A stretch of 64,000 nucleotides of DNA from Arenicellales bacterium (GTDB taxonomy: Bacteria; Pseudomonadota; Gammaproteobacteria; Arenicellales; JAHEKD01), in the NCBI GenBank assembly GCA_028284225.1, contig JANQSD010000020.1:1-64000 (forward strand). The letters run 5' to 3'. Numbering within the stretch: the stretch's first letter is position 1; each line of letters begins with the position of its first letter. Shown here in pieces: positions 1 through 8,427 of the stretch. The translations under genes and the position numbers were made by a program. Under the pieces are notes generated by a model that ran no database searches, was not told the origin of the DNA, and worked only from the letters and a program-made list of their open reading frames with translations.

Positions 1-749
1 GTTCATTGAATTATCAAACGCCCATAGCATTTGCTCAGCAAGCCGCTTAAAATGAATTTATCTCATCCAATTTATGGTAATCATCAAGGGGAAAGGTCAC
101 CTGTAACACGGTTTTGTGGAACCGCTCACAGATACCGTTGGTAATCATGACGTTCTCGGTTACCACAGTATTCAGTGCCTCGGTACGTTAAGATTCTCAG
201 GATAGGCAATTCCTGCAGGACGTAAAATGGCAGCACCTGATCATTGAGTATATCCGCGGCAGTGATCGGCGTTTTGGTGGTGTACAGCTTGGCCTGAGCA
301 ACCTTACTGTACGTGTCGATATAGGTCTGCTGGTATACACGACCGACACCTTTTAAGGTGCCTACATAGAACACATCCTGAGCGCCCAGGTAGCTTGGAT
401 GAGTGGTTTCGATCTCACCGTGGGCTACATCATCAAGTTTTTTCTTCTCTAGTGCCTGAACTTGTGATTCAGTGAGAATTAAACCGCCTTCATCCACTGC
501 TGATTTATAGCGATAGAATGTGTCTCTGGATAGCTCCATCACTTGACAGGCTTTAGAGACATTACCGAGTTCTTCGGCTAGGTTTAATAATCCAACTTTA
601 TGTTTAATGACTTTTTCATTAGTATGAAGCATGAGAGTTACCTCTTGGTTTAAATGTTGAGTTTGCACTTACATCTAAACCGGTAACTCTCGTTAATTCA
701 AGCTCGCTACGCTTGAATTAAACTGTGTCAGATTAAATCGGAACTTCTA
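1..749 (-). pseudogene. Decayed IS481-family transposase remnant
   Basis: The open part (126-668) encodes a helix-turn-helix N-terminus followed by the first part of an IS481-type DDE integrase domain. The usual start is probably the second Met (residue 13). The second catalytic Asp, expected in the motif LTDRG, is Tyr162 (LTYRG). The frame then breaks: after HDYQ the reading jumps to what is normally a later segment (TNGICERFHKT, in another frame at about 75-140), so roughly twenty codons are missing. The element cannot be active. Bases 724-749 look like its terminal inverted repeat, and the neighbouring gene stops only 9 bases away. The family assignment rests on remembered family motifs. 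The left end lies outside the window. Confidence 0.8.
693..721. other. 11-bp-stem hairpin inside the IS remnant end
   Basis: Two perfectly complementary 11-base arms (693-703 and 711-721) enclose a 7-base loop between the transposase start and the presumed IS terminus. It could reduce read-through between the transposase and the operon that ends at 758. There is no clear U-tract, so I do not call it a terminator. Confidence 0.5.
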
Positions 750-757
750 TATTTAAA

Positions 758-1894
758 TTAATAATATTCAAAATTCTCGGAGATGATTTTTTTCTGGATT
801 TCACTAGTACCTGCATATATAGTTGAGGCTAATGAGTTTCTAACTTGTTGTTCTACGGGTGTATCTTTCATATAACCTGACGCACCAAATATTTGCAATG
901 CCCTTAAACTATTCTCAACTTTGGAAGTAGATGCATGCAGTTTTAATACTGAAGCCTCAGACATATTAAATCTATTCACATCGTAATTATTGCATACTTC
1001 TTTTAACAATAAATTTCCTACATCTATATTCATTTTCATATCGATAAGTTTAGATGATATATCTTGATTTTGTATAATAGCCTTATTTGAGAGCTTTCTC
1101 ATTTTGGCGAATTCAAGTGATTGATTAAACTGTCTTTCCATTGCACCAAGGTGATATGCAGAAATAATTATTCGTTCCCATGACATTGATGTGGTAAATA
1201 TTTCTAACCCCCTTCTTTTTCGCCCTAAAATAGCTAACAAAGGAATTTCTACATTATTTAGAACTATCTCTGATGTTGGAGATGAATGTAATCCCATTTT
1301 TTCCCATATTTGGCCAATTGAAAAGCCAGGAACGTTTGTTTCCACTAAAAAAGCTGATGTATCTAAATGTTTCATACCTTGCCTATGTCTTCCATATATA
1401 ATTAAGAGATTAGCTAGTGTTCCATTAGTTACAAACACTTTTGAACCATTCAATATATATGAATCTTCATTCTCAACAACAAAGGTTTTCATATTGGAAA
1501 CATCGGAACCACCGTTTGCTTCTGTCATTCCATTTCCACCAATGAATTCTCCTGAAATTAGTTTATTAAGATAGTTTTCTTTTTGATTTTTTGAACCATG
1601 TAAATATATTGGCATCACACAAGAACACATATGAGTAACTAGTGAGACCAATAACCCTTCATCTGAGCATTTTTTTGCTAACTCTTTAAAACAAAGTGCA
1701 GTGGTTAACATATTTTCATTTAAACCATCATATCCATAAGAAATAGGAAGCTTCAGTAATCCAGTTGAAATAATTTTTTTCCAGTTAGCATGAAAATCTT
1801 TATAGTTAACAGACTCCTTAGTGCCAACCGTAGAAAAATTTTTATTTGAAAATTCTTTTATTGTTTCAACATACTCTATGTTATAGCTATACAT
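758..1894 (-). CDS. Acyl-CoA dehydrogenase-like flavoprotein, probable aminoacyl-carrier-protein dehydrogenase
   Basis: The 378-residue protein has the full acyl-CoA dehydrogenase fold. It carries the FAD signature MTEANGGSD (about 123-131), an arginine-containing C-terminal FAD-binding segment and the terminal motif IYAGTSEIQ (359-367). The Glu that is the catalytic base in short- and medium-chain enzymes is Ala361 here. A Glu is present instead at 240 in SWER, the position used by isovaleryl-CoA dehydrogenase and, as I recall, shared by prolyl-carrier-protein dehydrogenases of the PltE/RedW type. It is the last gene of an operon with a stand-alone adenylation enzyme and a carrier protein, the three-component set that converts prolyl-S-PCP to pyrrolyl-S-PCP. 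I infer oxidation of a carrier-bound aminoacyl group. The exact substrate is open. The upstream ribosome-binding site is weak. Confidence 0.75.
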   Translation of the reverse strand: MYSYNIEYVETIKEFSNKNFSTVGTKESVNYKDFHANWKKIISTGLLKLPISYGYDGLNENMLTTALCFKELAKKCSDEGLLVSLVTHMCSCVMPIYLHGSKNQKENYLNKLISGEFIGGNGMTEANGGSDVSNMKTFVVENEDSYILNGSKVFVTNGTLANLLIIYGRHRQGMKHLDTSAFLVETNVPGFSIGQIWEKMGLHSSPTSEIVLNNVEIPLLAILGRKRRGLEIFTTSMSWERIIISAYHLGAMERQFNQSLEFAKMRKLSNKAIIQNQDISSKLIDMKMNIDVGNLLLKEVCNNYDVNRFNMSEASVLKLHASTSKVENSLRALQIFGASGYMKDTPVEQQVRNSLASTIYAGTSEIQKKIISENFEYY

Positions 1895-1945
1895 TTTTTT
1901 AGACGATATTTTGAATTTAAAACTATTTAGCCAGTAAAAGAACTA

Positions 1946-3520
1946 CTATGTTTCAATTTGTTGCTGAATTGATTTTCTATCTATTTTCCCATTTGCATTT
2001 TTTGGTAATTCATCCATTTGAATTAACCTTTGTGGGATCATATAAGTTGGCAACTCATTTCGACAATGTTCGCTTAATTTACGTACATCTACTTTTTGCT
2101 TTGCAGTAAAAACTACAACAATGGATCCAGTACCATTGATATCAGACTTGACTGAATTTGCGCGTTCAATTTCTGGAAACCTTTCAATTGCCGCATCAAT
2201 TTCTTCTAATTCAATCCTATATCCACGTACTTTAATTTGGTTATCAGCTCTTCCAGCGAACCAAATATGATCGTTTTCATCGACCGATACTAAATCACCA
2301 GTTTTATACCAAACATCACGAAATAATCTATGGTTTGGATTTTGAGTGAATACAACATCTGACTTGCCAAGTTCGTTAAAATATCCTAATCCAACATTAT
2401 CTCCACCGATCCACAATTCTCCAACTTCGTTTTTTCCAGCTAATTTTCCTTCACTATCTATTATTTTCTTTTTATATCCATCATGCATTTTCCCGACTGA
2501 AGGGAATGTCATTCCCATAGCATTCTGTAAGCTAAGATCATTAATTTCAATGCTGGAACAAATACAACTAGTCTCCGTAGGTCCATACACATTCAAAAAT
2601 CGTGATTGCTTGCGAAATTTTGCATAAAACTTATTCAAAGCCTGTGTTGGATACCCTTCACCTCCAAAAACAAATAGTTTAATACTTGGCAAGTGTTCAG
2701 GTTGTAACAGATTCAATTTTTCGAATGTTTGAAACAAAGTTGGGACTGAAAAAATAACGTGCGCACCAGAATCTCTCAATACTTTTACCCAATGCCCTGG
2801 AATAGTAACCTCCATTGTCTCTATGGGAACAATAGTATTACCATTCATTAAACCGCAAAAAAGATCAAACACAGAGTTATCAAAATGTAACGGATTTATG
2901 TTAGAAAACACTATTTGTCTATTAGTATTGGCATTACCAATCATCGGGATTACACTATCTTTCGACCAATGAATTAAATTGACAATACCCATATTTGAGA
3001 TTACTACACCCTTAGGCACTCCTGTCGAACCAGATGTAAACATTACATAAAGTGGATCAAGGGCATAAACTTCTCCTATATCTGGTAATTCATCATCTTT
3101 AAACTGTCGTGTTATATTAGTTAAGTGAGAAGATTGTGATGAAACACCATAGGGGTTGACCAAATCTCCATCTGTAACTACAAGAATTGGCTTTAATCTA
3201 TCAATAATAGATTGTGTACGTTTTTCTGGGGCTGTTGGATCAGCAAAGGAGTATACAATTCCTTGTCTAATACAAGCTAGCCATAGTGCATAAGTTATTG
3301 GTTTTTTATGTAAATGTAATACTATGCGCTCACCAACTAATTTCTGAACATTACGATCAGGATTTGTAATATTAACTAACCATTTTGCATATACTTCACA
3401 CAACTCTTTAAGTTGCTTGAATGTTAACCTTTCATTTCCAAAATCTATTGCAATTTTATTTGGAGATTCGGCAGCTAATTTTAAAAACAAAGAGTAAATT
3501 GGGTTTCTTACAGTAGACAT
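1946..3520 (-). CDS. Stand-alone amino acid adenylation enzyme (NRPS A domain)
   Basis: It activates an amino acid as the aminoacyl-AMP and loads it onto a carrier protein. Core motifs are intact (numbered from ATG at 3520, 524 residues): A3 FTSGSTGVPKG near 161-171, A5 NVYGPTE near 310-316, A7 YKTGD near 405-409, A8 in the 420s-430s, and the A10 lysine in NGK at 512. The Asp of HFDNS (214) sits where GrsA Asp235 binds the alpha-amino group, so an amino acid substrate is likely. My hand-derived ten-residue code is D-N-F-F-V-G-V-C-I-K, which I cannot match to a known specificity. There is no fused carrier or thioesterase domain. A GTG at 3532 is possible, but GGAG lies 11 bases before the ATG at 3520 and nothing suitable precedes the GTG. 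Confidence 0.88.
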   Translation of the reverse strand: MSTVRNPIYSLFLKLAAESPNKIAIDFGNERLTFKQLKELCEVYAKWLVNITNPDRNVQKLVGERIVLHLHKKPITYALWLACIRQGIVYSFADPTAPEKRTQSIIDRLKPILVVTDGDLVNPYGVSSQSSHLTNITRQFKDDELPDIGEVYALDPLYVMFTSGSTGVPKGVVISNMGIVNLIHWSKDSVIPMIGNANTNRQIVFSNINPLHFDNSVFDLFCGLMNGNTIVPIETMEVTIPGHWVKVLRDSGAHVIFSVPTLFQTFEKLNLLQPEHLPSIKLFVFGGEGYPTQALNKFYAKFRKQSRFLNVYGPTETSCICSSIEINDLSLQNAMGMTFPSVGKMHDGYKKKIIDSEGKLAGKNEVGELWIGGDNVGLGYFNELGKSDVVFTQNPNHRLFRDVWYKTGDLVSVDENDHIWFAGRADNQIKVRGYRIELEEIDAAIERFPEIERANSVKSDINGTGSIVVVFTAKQKVDVRKLSEHCRNELPTYMIPQRLIQMDELPKNANGKIDRKSIQQQIET

Positions 3521-3536
3521 GATTTTCTTCACTCCA

Positions 3537-4109
3537 TTAGCTAGTAGACAACTTAAGAATCAAAGCAACTTCATTTAACTTCGAATAACCTGCTTCATCA
3601 TTGAGATGCTTTCCTCCAGAGATTAATATTTTTTTTGCACAAAGATTATCTGCAAAGCTCTCAGATAAACGCTTTGGTACATAAGGATCATTATCGGAAT
3701 AAATACAGGTTGTTTTTTTAATTTTGATTTTTATGGAGTCAAATGAAATGTTCTCTACGAAGAATGGAACAGTTAGAGAATCGACATCAGTATTTCCACT
3801 TTTATCATAAAAAGGCGTTACAGCAATAAACTGATTTATATTAATATTATTTACATTTAACCAACTGATAAAGAATGCTGGCCCTAAACTATGTGCAATA
3901 ACAGTTGTATTTTCTGTGATCAGATGTTTATAGGCATCCAATACACATGACCAATTTTCTAATGTTTGTAATTTAAACGGCGGAAAGTGAGGGACTATGC
4001 AGTTTTTATTATTTCTTATAGATAAGTCATGTATCCAAGGTATCCAACTCTTGTATGGATCTCCATCACTACCATGAATTACTAATATATCAATGAATTC
4101 TTGCTCCAT
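3537..4109 (-). CDS. RBBP9/YdeN-type serine hydrolase (possible thioesterase)
   Basis: This is a 190-residue alpha/beta hydrolase. The sequence shows an N-terminal VIHGSDGDP segment (10-18), the nucleophile elbow AHSLG with Ser74, an Asp in SDNDPYVP (Asp141) and His168 in GGKHL, a complete triad in the order expected for the RBBP9/YdeN family. It lies between the condensation-domain gene and the adenylation gene with almost no spacing. Inference: it releases or edits acyl groups on the carrier protein, as a type II thioesterase or product-releasing hydrolase would. Family members often have no assigned substrate, so a detached esterase role remains possible. Confidence 0.75.
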   Translation of the reverse strand: MEQEFIDILVIHGSDGDPYKSWIPWIHDLSIRNNKNCIVPHFPPFKLQTLENWSCVLDAYKHLITENTTVIAHSLGPAFFISWLNVNNININQFIAVTPFYDKSGNTDVDSLTVPFFVENISFDSIKIKIKKTTCIYSDNDPYVPKRLSESFADNLCAKKILISGGKHLNDEAGYSKLNEVALILKLSTS

Positions 4110-4114
4110 TTAAT

Positions 4115-5542
4115 CTACCCTTCAAAATTTGGTAATTGCATTAATGCACTATTAAATTTTTTGATAATTTCTTTAGCTGTCTCTCGAGTGTAAAAACGTT
4201 TGTTGTACCTCATATTCAAATTCCAAACACCATCTAATGTACTATCGATATCATAATAAAGATAATATGGAAATATAGTCGGATCGTAAGACATACCAGG
4301 ATAAATATCAGCATCTCGCACTTTAGTTGTAGTAACTCCTCCCAAGTTTATCTCTCTAACAGGCGCAAGATAATTTAGTTCAATTTTGGGCAGGGGAATT
4401 GACATACCCAGTTTATTGAGCTCCTCATCAGAAGAGCGATAACGCATGTATCTTGCACCTATTCCGGAAGATGGGATTAATTTTCTTTTTTGTTCTATTT
4501 TTATCAAATCATCAAAAGAATTGATAATACTAATATCATTAAATTCTAAAAATGATGATCCGAAATCTACACCACACAAATGAGTCTTTATATGAAAATA
4601 TTTATTTTTAAATAATGTTCTTGTGTTTGTAAGTATATCTATATACAACGCTTGACCATCAATCAATTCACTCAATGACTGATATATACACCAGAGCAAC
4701 GCTGTCTCAGATCGAACCTTACGTGATTTATCGTAACTCTTTAATTTGTTTCTATTTTTTGAACTAATTTTAGTATTTAAATAACCAAGATGCTCTTCTG
4801 CCTCCTCTCTTTCTTCACAAGTGAAATTAATGTCTACACCGTACACTCTATTTAAACTTTCATATAACTTTGGAAATTCAAAATATTCCGAATCGAGTGA
4901 TATTTCTGATTTCAGATTGGCTTTTGGTAGTCGATCTTTAACTGTTTCCCAATATTTTTTCTCTTCGAATAATTTAGTTTTTGTATAAACCTCAATTGAT
5001 TCCAAATAATCTTTAAATAAATCTTCTGAATTTATTCCGGGAAATTCGGAGAGGACATGTTTTCTGCTTTCTATGCTTTTTGTGAATTCACGAAATATAC
5101 TCGTAAAAGAATTTGCATCTAATATGTAATGTGAAAAAATTATTAATAAATAACGTTCAGAACTGTTAAATTCTAATATGGCAATCTTGCATAAACATGA
5201 CTTTCCATCAAATTTGAATTTTCCAAGAATATTTTTATAAATATTTCTTGTAATTTGTATTTTTTGCTCATTATTATCTACAGTTATTTCTCTAATTTCA
5301 AACGCTGACTCAGGAGTTACTGGATCATTTAAAAAATAAAAGTTTCCGCTAACGTCTTCAAATGCCGGATACAACAAATGTTTGTTGTTTTGAAAAAAGT
5401 TAAACCAATAACTTTTTATTTCTTCGTTTGAAATTTTGCCATTTAACTTGTGTAAGCTACTAATACTATAGTTATCGTCATAACCAGCAGCATGACAAAA
5501 TGTATTGTAAGGTGAAAATTTATATATTTTTTGAGAAATCAT
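4115..5542 (-). CDS. Stand-alone NRPS condensation-like domain protein
   Basis: The 475-residue protein resembles a free-standing condensation domain. The active-site motif HHxxxDG appears as SHYILDA, with the catalytic second His at 138 and Asp at 142; the first His is Ser137. A later DFG-type segment (GVDFGSSF) and a sequence ending LNYLAP match the C-terminal half of the fold, where an FNYLG-like strand is usual. Inference: it joins the carrier-bound acyl or aminoacyl group to a free amine or alcohol, so releasing the product. It is translationally close to the hydrolase and carrier genes. It is AT-rich and Lys/Asn/Ile-rich like its neighbours. Confidence 0.72.
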   Translation of the reverse strand: MISQKIYKFSPYNTFCHAAGYDDNYSISSLHKLNGKISNEEIKSYWFNFFQNNKHLLYPAFEDVSGNFYFLNDPVTPESAFEIREITVDNNEQKIQITRNIYKNILGKFKFDGKSCLCKIAILEFNSSERYLLIIFSHYILDANSFTSIFREFTKSIESRKHVLSEFPGINSEDLFKDYLESIEVYTKTKLFEEKKYWETVKDRLPKANLKSEISLDSEYFEFPKLYESLNRVYGVDINFTCEEREEAEEHLGYLNTKISSKNRNKLKSYDKSRKVRSETALLWCIYQSLSELIDGQALYIDILTNTRTLFKNKYFHIKTHLCGVDFGSSFLEFNDISIINSFDDLIKIEQKRKLIPSSGIGARYMRYRSSDEELNKLGMSIPLPKIELNYLAPVREINLGGVTTTKVRDADIYPGMSYDPTIFPYYLYYDIDSTLDGVWNLNMRYNKRFYTRETAKEIIKKFNSALMQLPNFEG

Positions 5543-5566
5543 AATCGCTAAGTAATCCTTTATATA

Positions 5567-5815
5567 TCAACTCGTTCTATCCTGAACATAATCAGCGATA
5601 GTTCTTACAGTTTCGAAATTATTTACTGTGAGATCATCAGGTGGAATTTCAATATTATAGACATCCTCAATATGTACAATTAATTCTACTAAAGTCAAAG
5701 AAGAGAAAAGAGCAGAGCCAGACACAATTTCATCTTCACAAATATCTTCTTCAATTAAATTCGCACTTTGAGCTAGAAATGATTTAATTACTGATAATTG
5801 ATTTTGTGAATCCAT
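5567..5815 (-). CDS. Stand-alone acyl/peptidyl carrier protein
   Basis: At 82 residues this has the length and helix pattern of a discrete carrier protein. The phosphopantetheine site is LFSSLTLVEL: Ser39 aligns with the modified Ser of the usual DSL motif, but the preceding Asp is Ser38. The following VELIVHIEDVYNIEIP helix is typical of carrier proteins. It has a good ribosome-binding site (AGAGGA). Inferred role: it holds the amino acid loaded by the adenylation enzyme while the flavoprotein oxidises it and the condensation protein transfers it. No phosphopantetheinyl transferase is seen in the window, so a host enzyme must modify it. Confidence 0.85.
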   Translation of the reverse strand: MDSQNQLSVIKSFLAQSANLIEEDICEDEIVSGSALFSSLTLVELIVHIEDVYNIEIPPDDLTVNNFETVRTIADYVQDRTS

Positions 5816-5849
5816 ATTATTATCCTCTTATACAATTTATAAAGTTATT

Positions 5850-6791
5850 TCAAGCTTCACTTTCTATATTTTTTGGCTGCACCATATACAAACTAACAAT
5901 AATTATCATTAATGACAGCCAAACCCAAGTCGAATGTTTCTCACCTAAAATAATCACACCCCAGAACACACCCGAAATAGTGATAATGTATGTACCTAAA
6001 CTAGCAAATACCGGACCTGCTTTTTTAATAGTGTATACATAGAGTGAGTGGGCAATGAATATAAAAACACCTAAAAGCACAGTTGCTATTTCTCCAGTAT
6101 CTAATGGAATTGAAAGCAAATGAAAGCTACCAGGGGTAAAATACATCAACAGGGACGAACATAGAGCCACAGAAACGAATATACCTGATGCAACAAAAAG
6201 TGGCGTATCACACTTAGGCATAAATTTGCCCAACATGACATTCATAACTGAGTAACCTAGAGGCGGTAGCAAGATTATTAAAAGCCATTTAAATTCGTTG
6301 TTTCCTGCAAAGCTCGCTTTTGGGACTATAATTAATAAAACTGAGATTACTCCTAATACGACCCCTATAGTTTTTTTGACAGTATTTTGCTCTATACGGA
6401 TTAACACCGACATGACCAATGTGACTAAAGGTATTAATGAGATTGTTATTGATATTATTCCAACTGAAACATGAGAAACTGCAGCGAATAAAATAGCATT
6501 AGGCAAAGTCATACCTATAGAACCACAAATAAAACATACAAAAACCAACTCTTTATTAATTTTTACTCGCTCACCAATTAAAAAGCCTAAAACTCCTAAA
6601 CTAACTGCAGCAATTACACTTTGCCAAAATGCCATACTGAATGCATGGATTCCACCGTCAGCAGCAAATTTCGAAACAGTTGTATTTAACCCCCAAAGAG
6701 ACCCTGATATGAGCAAAAATACTATCATCAACAATCGAAACCCTACCTTTGGTAAACTATTATCGATTGCTTCTACATTATTAATAGACAT
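5850..6791 (-). CDS. EamA/DMT-family transporter
   Basis: A 313-residue, highly hydrophobic protein with about ten predicted membrane helices and the two-fold EamA repeat (first half about 15-150, second about 165-305), including GLNTTVSKFA after the first helix. GGAG lies 6 bases before the ATG. Drug/metabolite transporters of this family move amino acids and small metabolites, often outward. Set between the methyltransferase and carrier-protein genes, it most likely exports the product of the operon. This is inferred from position; the substrate is not visible in the sequence. Confidence 0.85.
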   Translation of the reverse strand: MSINNVEAIDNSLPKVGFRLLMIVFLLISGSLWGLNTTVSKFAADGGIHAFSMAFWQSVIAAVSLGVLGFLIGERVKINKELVFVCFICGSIGMTLPNAILFAAVSHVSVGIISITISLIPLVTLVMSVLIRIEQNTVKKTIGVVLGVISVLLIIVPKASFAGNNEFKWLLIILLPPLGYSVMNVMLGKFMPKCDTPLFVASGIFVSVALCSSLLMYFTPGSFHLLSIPLDTGEIATVLLGVFIFIAHSLYVYTIKKAGPVFASLGTYIITISGVFWGVIILGEKHSTWVWLSLMIIIVSLYMVQPKNIESEA

Positions 6792-6852
6792 AAATTACTC
6801 CAACTTTTATATAATCGTTTACTATGGAATTTGTAAGAAAGTTTTTAATTAT

Positions 6853-7611
6853 TTATAGTTTTTTGAATATGAAGAATTGATTTGATTCATCTAAGGAAAC
6901 AAATTCTAAACCTGCCTTTTTAAACATTTTTATAGCATCATCATGTTCGTGTAAGCGATATAAGCAAACCTGACTGTTTATTACATTATCGCCATCTTTA
7001 AAGATATATTTTTTCTCAAAGTGATTTTCTATCTTCGTGATAATTTGTTGATAAATCACACCATTTGATAAAGTATTAGAATAATTATTATGTGGACCTT
7101 GAATACTTAAAATTAACTTAGCTCCCTTCTTTAAGTGACTAGAGACCGCATGAAAACTTTGGAGATTTCTGTTATCATCTGGGATATGGGAACATAGTTG
7201 AAAAGAATCATTGTCATTTCTTATGAAATACCATACACCTCCAACACAAAATATTGAGTCGTAGGTTTTTCCTAAATTCAATTCTGCAACATCTTCGTTG
7301 TAAAGATTCACCTCACTACCAAGCTTAAATTTACAAATTTCAAGCATGGAATTCGAGTAATCTACGCCTACAAATTTTCTTGATGAATTCTTTTTTACTA
7401 ATTTTTCAATATTTATACCTGTCCCTACTCCAATTTCTAGAATAGTTGAATTTATAGGTAAAAGATTATTCAAAGAATCACAAAGCGAATCATAATCATA
7501 ATATCCATCTAGCATTAAAGTATCATAATGCGAACTGATAGAATCATAAGTGTTCTTGTAATCTTCGAAATTAAGTTTGTTTACGTAATTTATATTTGTA
7601 GCTAACTTCAT
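6853..7611 (-). CDS. Class I SAM-dependent methyltransferase
   Basis: A 252-residue Rossmann-type methyltransferase. Motif I is ILEIGVGTG (57-65) and the acidic residue that would bind the SAM ribose is Asp84 in VGVDYS. The N-terminal YDSISSHYDTLM segment is typical of small-molecule methyltransferases. It is the first gene of the island operon, with GGAG about 10 bases upstream of the ATG and a lux-box-like palindrome 79-98 bases upstream. Inferred role: tailoring (N- or O-methylation) of the amino-acid-derived product. The target atom cannot be deduced. Confidence 0.8.
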   Translation of the reverse strand: MKLATNINYVNKLNFEDYKNTYDSISSHYDTLMLDGYYDYDSLCDSLNNLLPINSTILEIGVGTGINIEKLVKKNSSRKFVGVDYSNSMLEICKFKLGSEVNLYNEDVAELNLGKTYDSIFCVGGVWYFIRNDNDSFQLCSHIPDDNRNLQSFHAVSSHLKKGAKLILSIQGPHNNYSNTLSNGVIYQQIITKIENHFEKKYIFKDGDNVINSQVCLYRLHEHDDAIKMFKKAGLEFVSLDESNQFFIFKKL

Positions 7612-7689
7612 TTTGAAAATTCTCCAGAAAAGGCAAAACCTTAATTACAATAGATTTAGTAAAGTTAAATATTTTTTAGGTATTTTAAA

Positions 7690-7709
7690 AGCTGTCAATA
7701 TTTACAGGT
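7690..7709 (-). promoter_or_regulatory. Candidate lux box upstream of the biosynthetic operon
   Basis: On the minus strand the 20 bases read ACCTGTAAATATTGACAGCT, an imperfect palindrome with CTGT..ACAG half-sites and the length of the Vibrio fischeri-type lux box. It lies about 80-100 bases before the first gene of the operon. Activation at about -42 would put transcription start near 7657, leaving a leader of about 45 bases. This suggests LuxR-type control of the operon. Confidence 0.6.
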
Positions 7710-7790
7710 TACCGTAAGCTTCTGTACTAATTAGCATCAAGGCGCGGATTAGGTTTCCAACTAATGCCTCACTCTCAGGAAACAGCTCCA

Positions 7791-7828
7791 CTAAACTTTA
7801 GAAATTTATGAGGTAAACTAAAGTTTAG
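7791..7828 (-). terminator. Possible hairpin at the end of luxI
   Basis: Two complementary 11-base arms (7791-7801 and 7818-7828) flank 16 bases, and the right arm overlaps the luxI stop codon. It sits between luxI and the lux box of the operon. There is no T-tract on the minus strand, so it may act as an mRNA 3' stabiliser or a weak terminator. Confidence 0.4.
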
Positions 7829-8408
7829 TTGCTTCCATTCTAAAATTAGCACACATATTTACCCAACATGTCACAGTCTTTACTTTACCTATCTTGATTG
7901 GAGTATTTCCAGCAAACCTTTCCAATGGAATATTGGATCGCAACATTAATCTTTCAAGTGATAAGCTTGTAACAGTAATAAATCTTGAAATTCGATTTTC
8001 ATCTGCGAATTTAGGTAATTCCTTAATCATCTTTCTTGTAATTGCGTTAAGACTTTGCGTCTCCGATTTATGTACCTCTGAATCAATAACAAAGCGACTT
8101 AACTCCCAAATAGACTTTTCTTTGGGTGCATGTGCACCAAGAAGTAACTCAGAAAAAACTTCTTCTAGCATGTATGGTCCGGTTGTTGGTAAAGCTCTCC
8201 ATCCTCCAACAATCTTATTACCATTCTGTACGATAATATATTTGGGGTTGCATATGTCGAAATAATCAAATTCCAATTCATCAATTGAGTTTACACTCCA
8301 TTGATGTTTTTCATAAAATGCTGAATGTCTCAGTCTAAATAATTGTTTTAGATCAACACCCTTTAATATTATTTCCCGAGCTGTTCCAGAAAACACGCTT
8401 AAAGACAT
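7818..8408 (-). CDS. Acyl-homoserine-lactone synthase (LuxI family)
   Basis: It makes an acyl-homoserine-lactone signal from S-adenosylmethionine and an acyl-ACP (or acyl-CoA). All ten residues conserved in the LuxI family are present with family spacing: Arg27, Phe31, Trp37, the ExDxxD set Glu46/Asp48/Asp51, Arg71, Phe85, Glu102 and Arg105, and the loop LPTTGPYML follows Arg71. Its length (196) is normal. GAGGTG lies 7 bases before the ATG. It is divergent from the LuxR-type gene and upstream of the biosynthetic operon on the same strand. The acyl chain it uses cannot be predicted from the sequence. Confidence 0.95.
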   Translation of the reverse strand: MSLSVFSGTAREIILKGVDLKQLFRLRHSAFYEKHQWSVNSIDELEFDYFDICNPKYIIVQNGNKIVGGWRALPTTGPYMLEEVFSELLLGAHAPKEKSIWELSRFVIDSEVHKSETQSLNAITRKMIKELPKFADENRISRFITVTSLSLERLMLRSNIPLERFAGNTPIKIGKVKTVTCWVNMCANFRMEATKL

Positions 8409-8427
8409 TTAGTGTCACCTCATATTT

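Noticed and set aside
1946..3520. Firm assignment of proline as the substrate and pyrrole-2-carboxylate as the product
   Set aside because: The code residues I read do not match the proline code I remember, so only the general type of chemistry is claimed.
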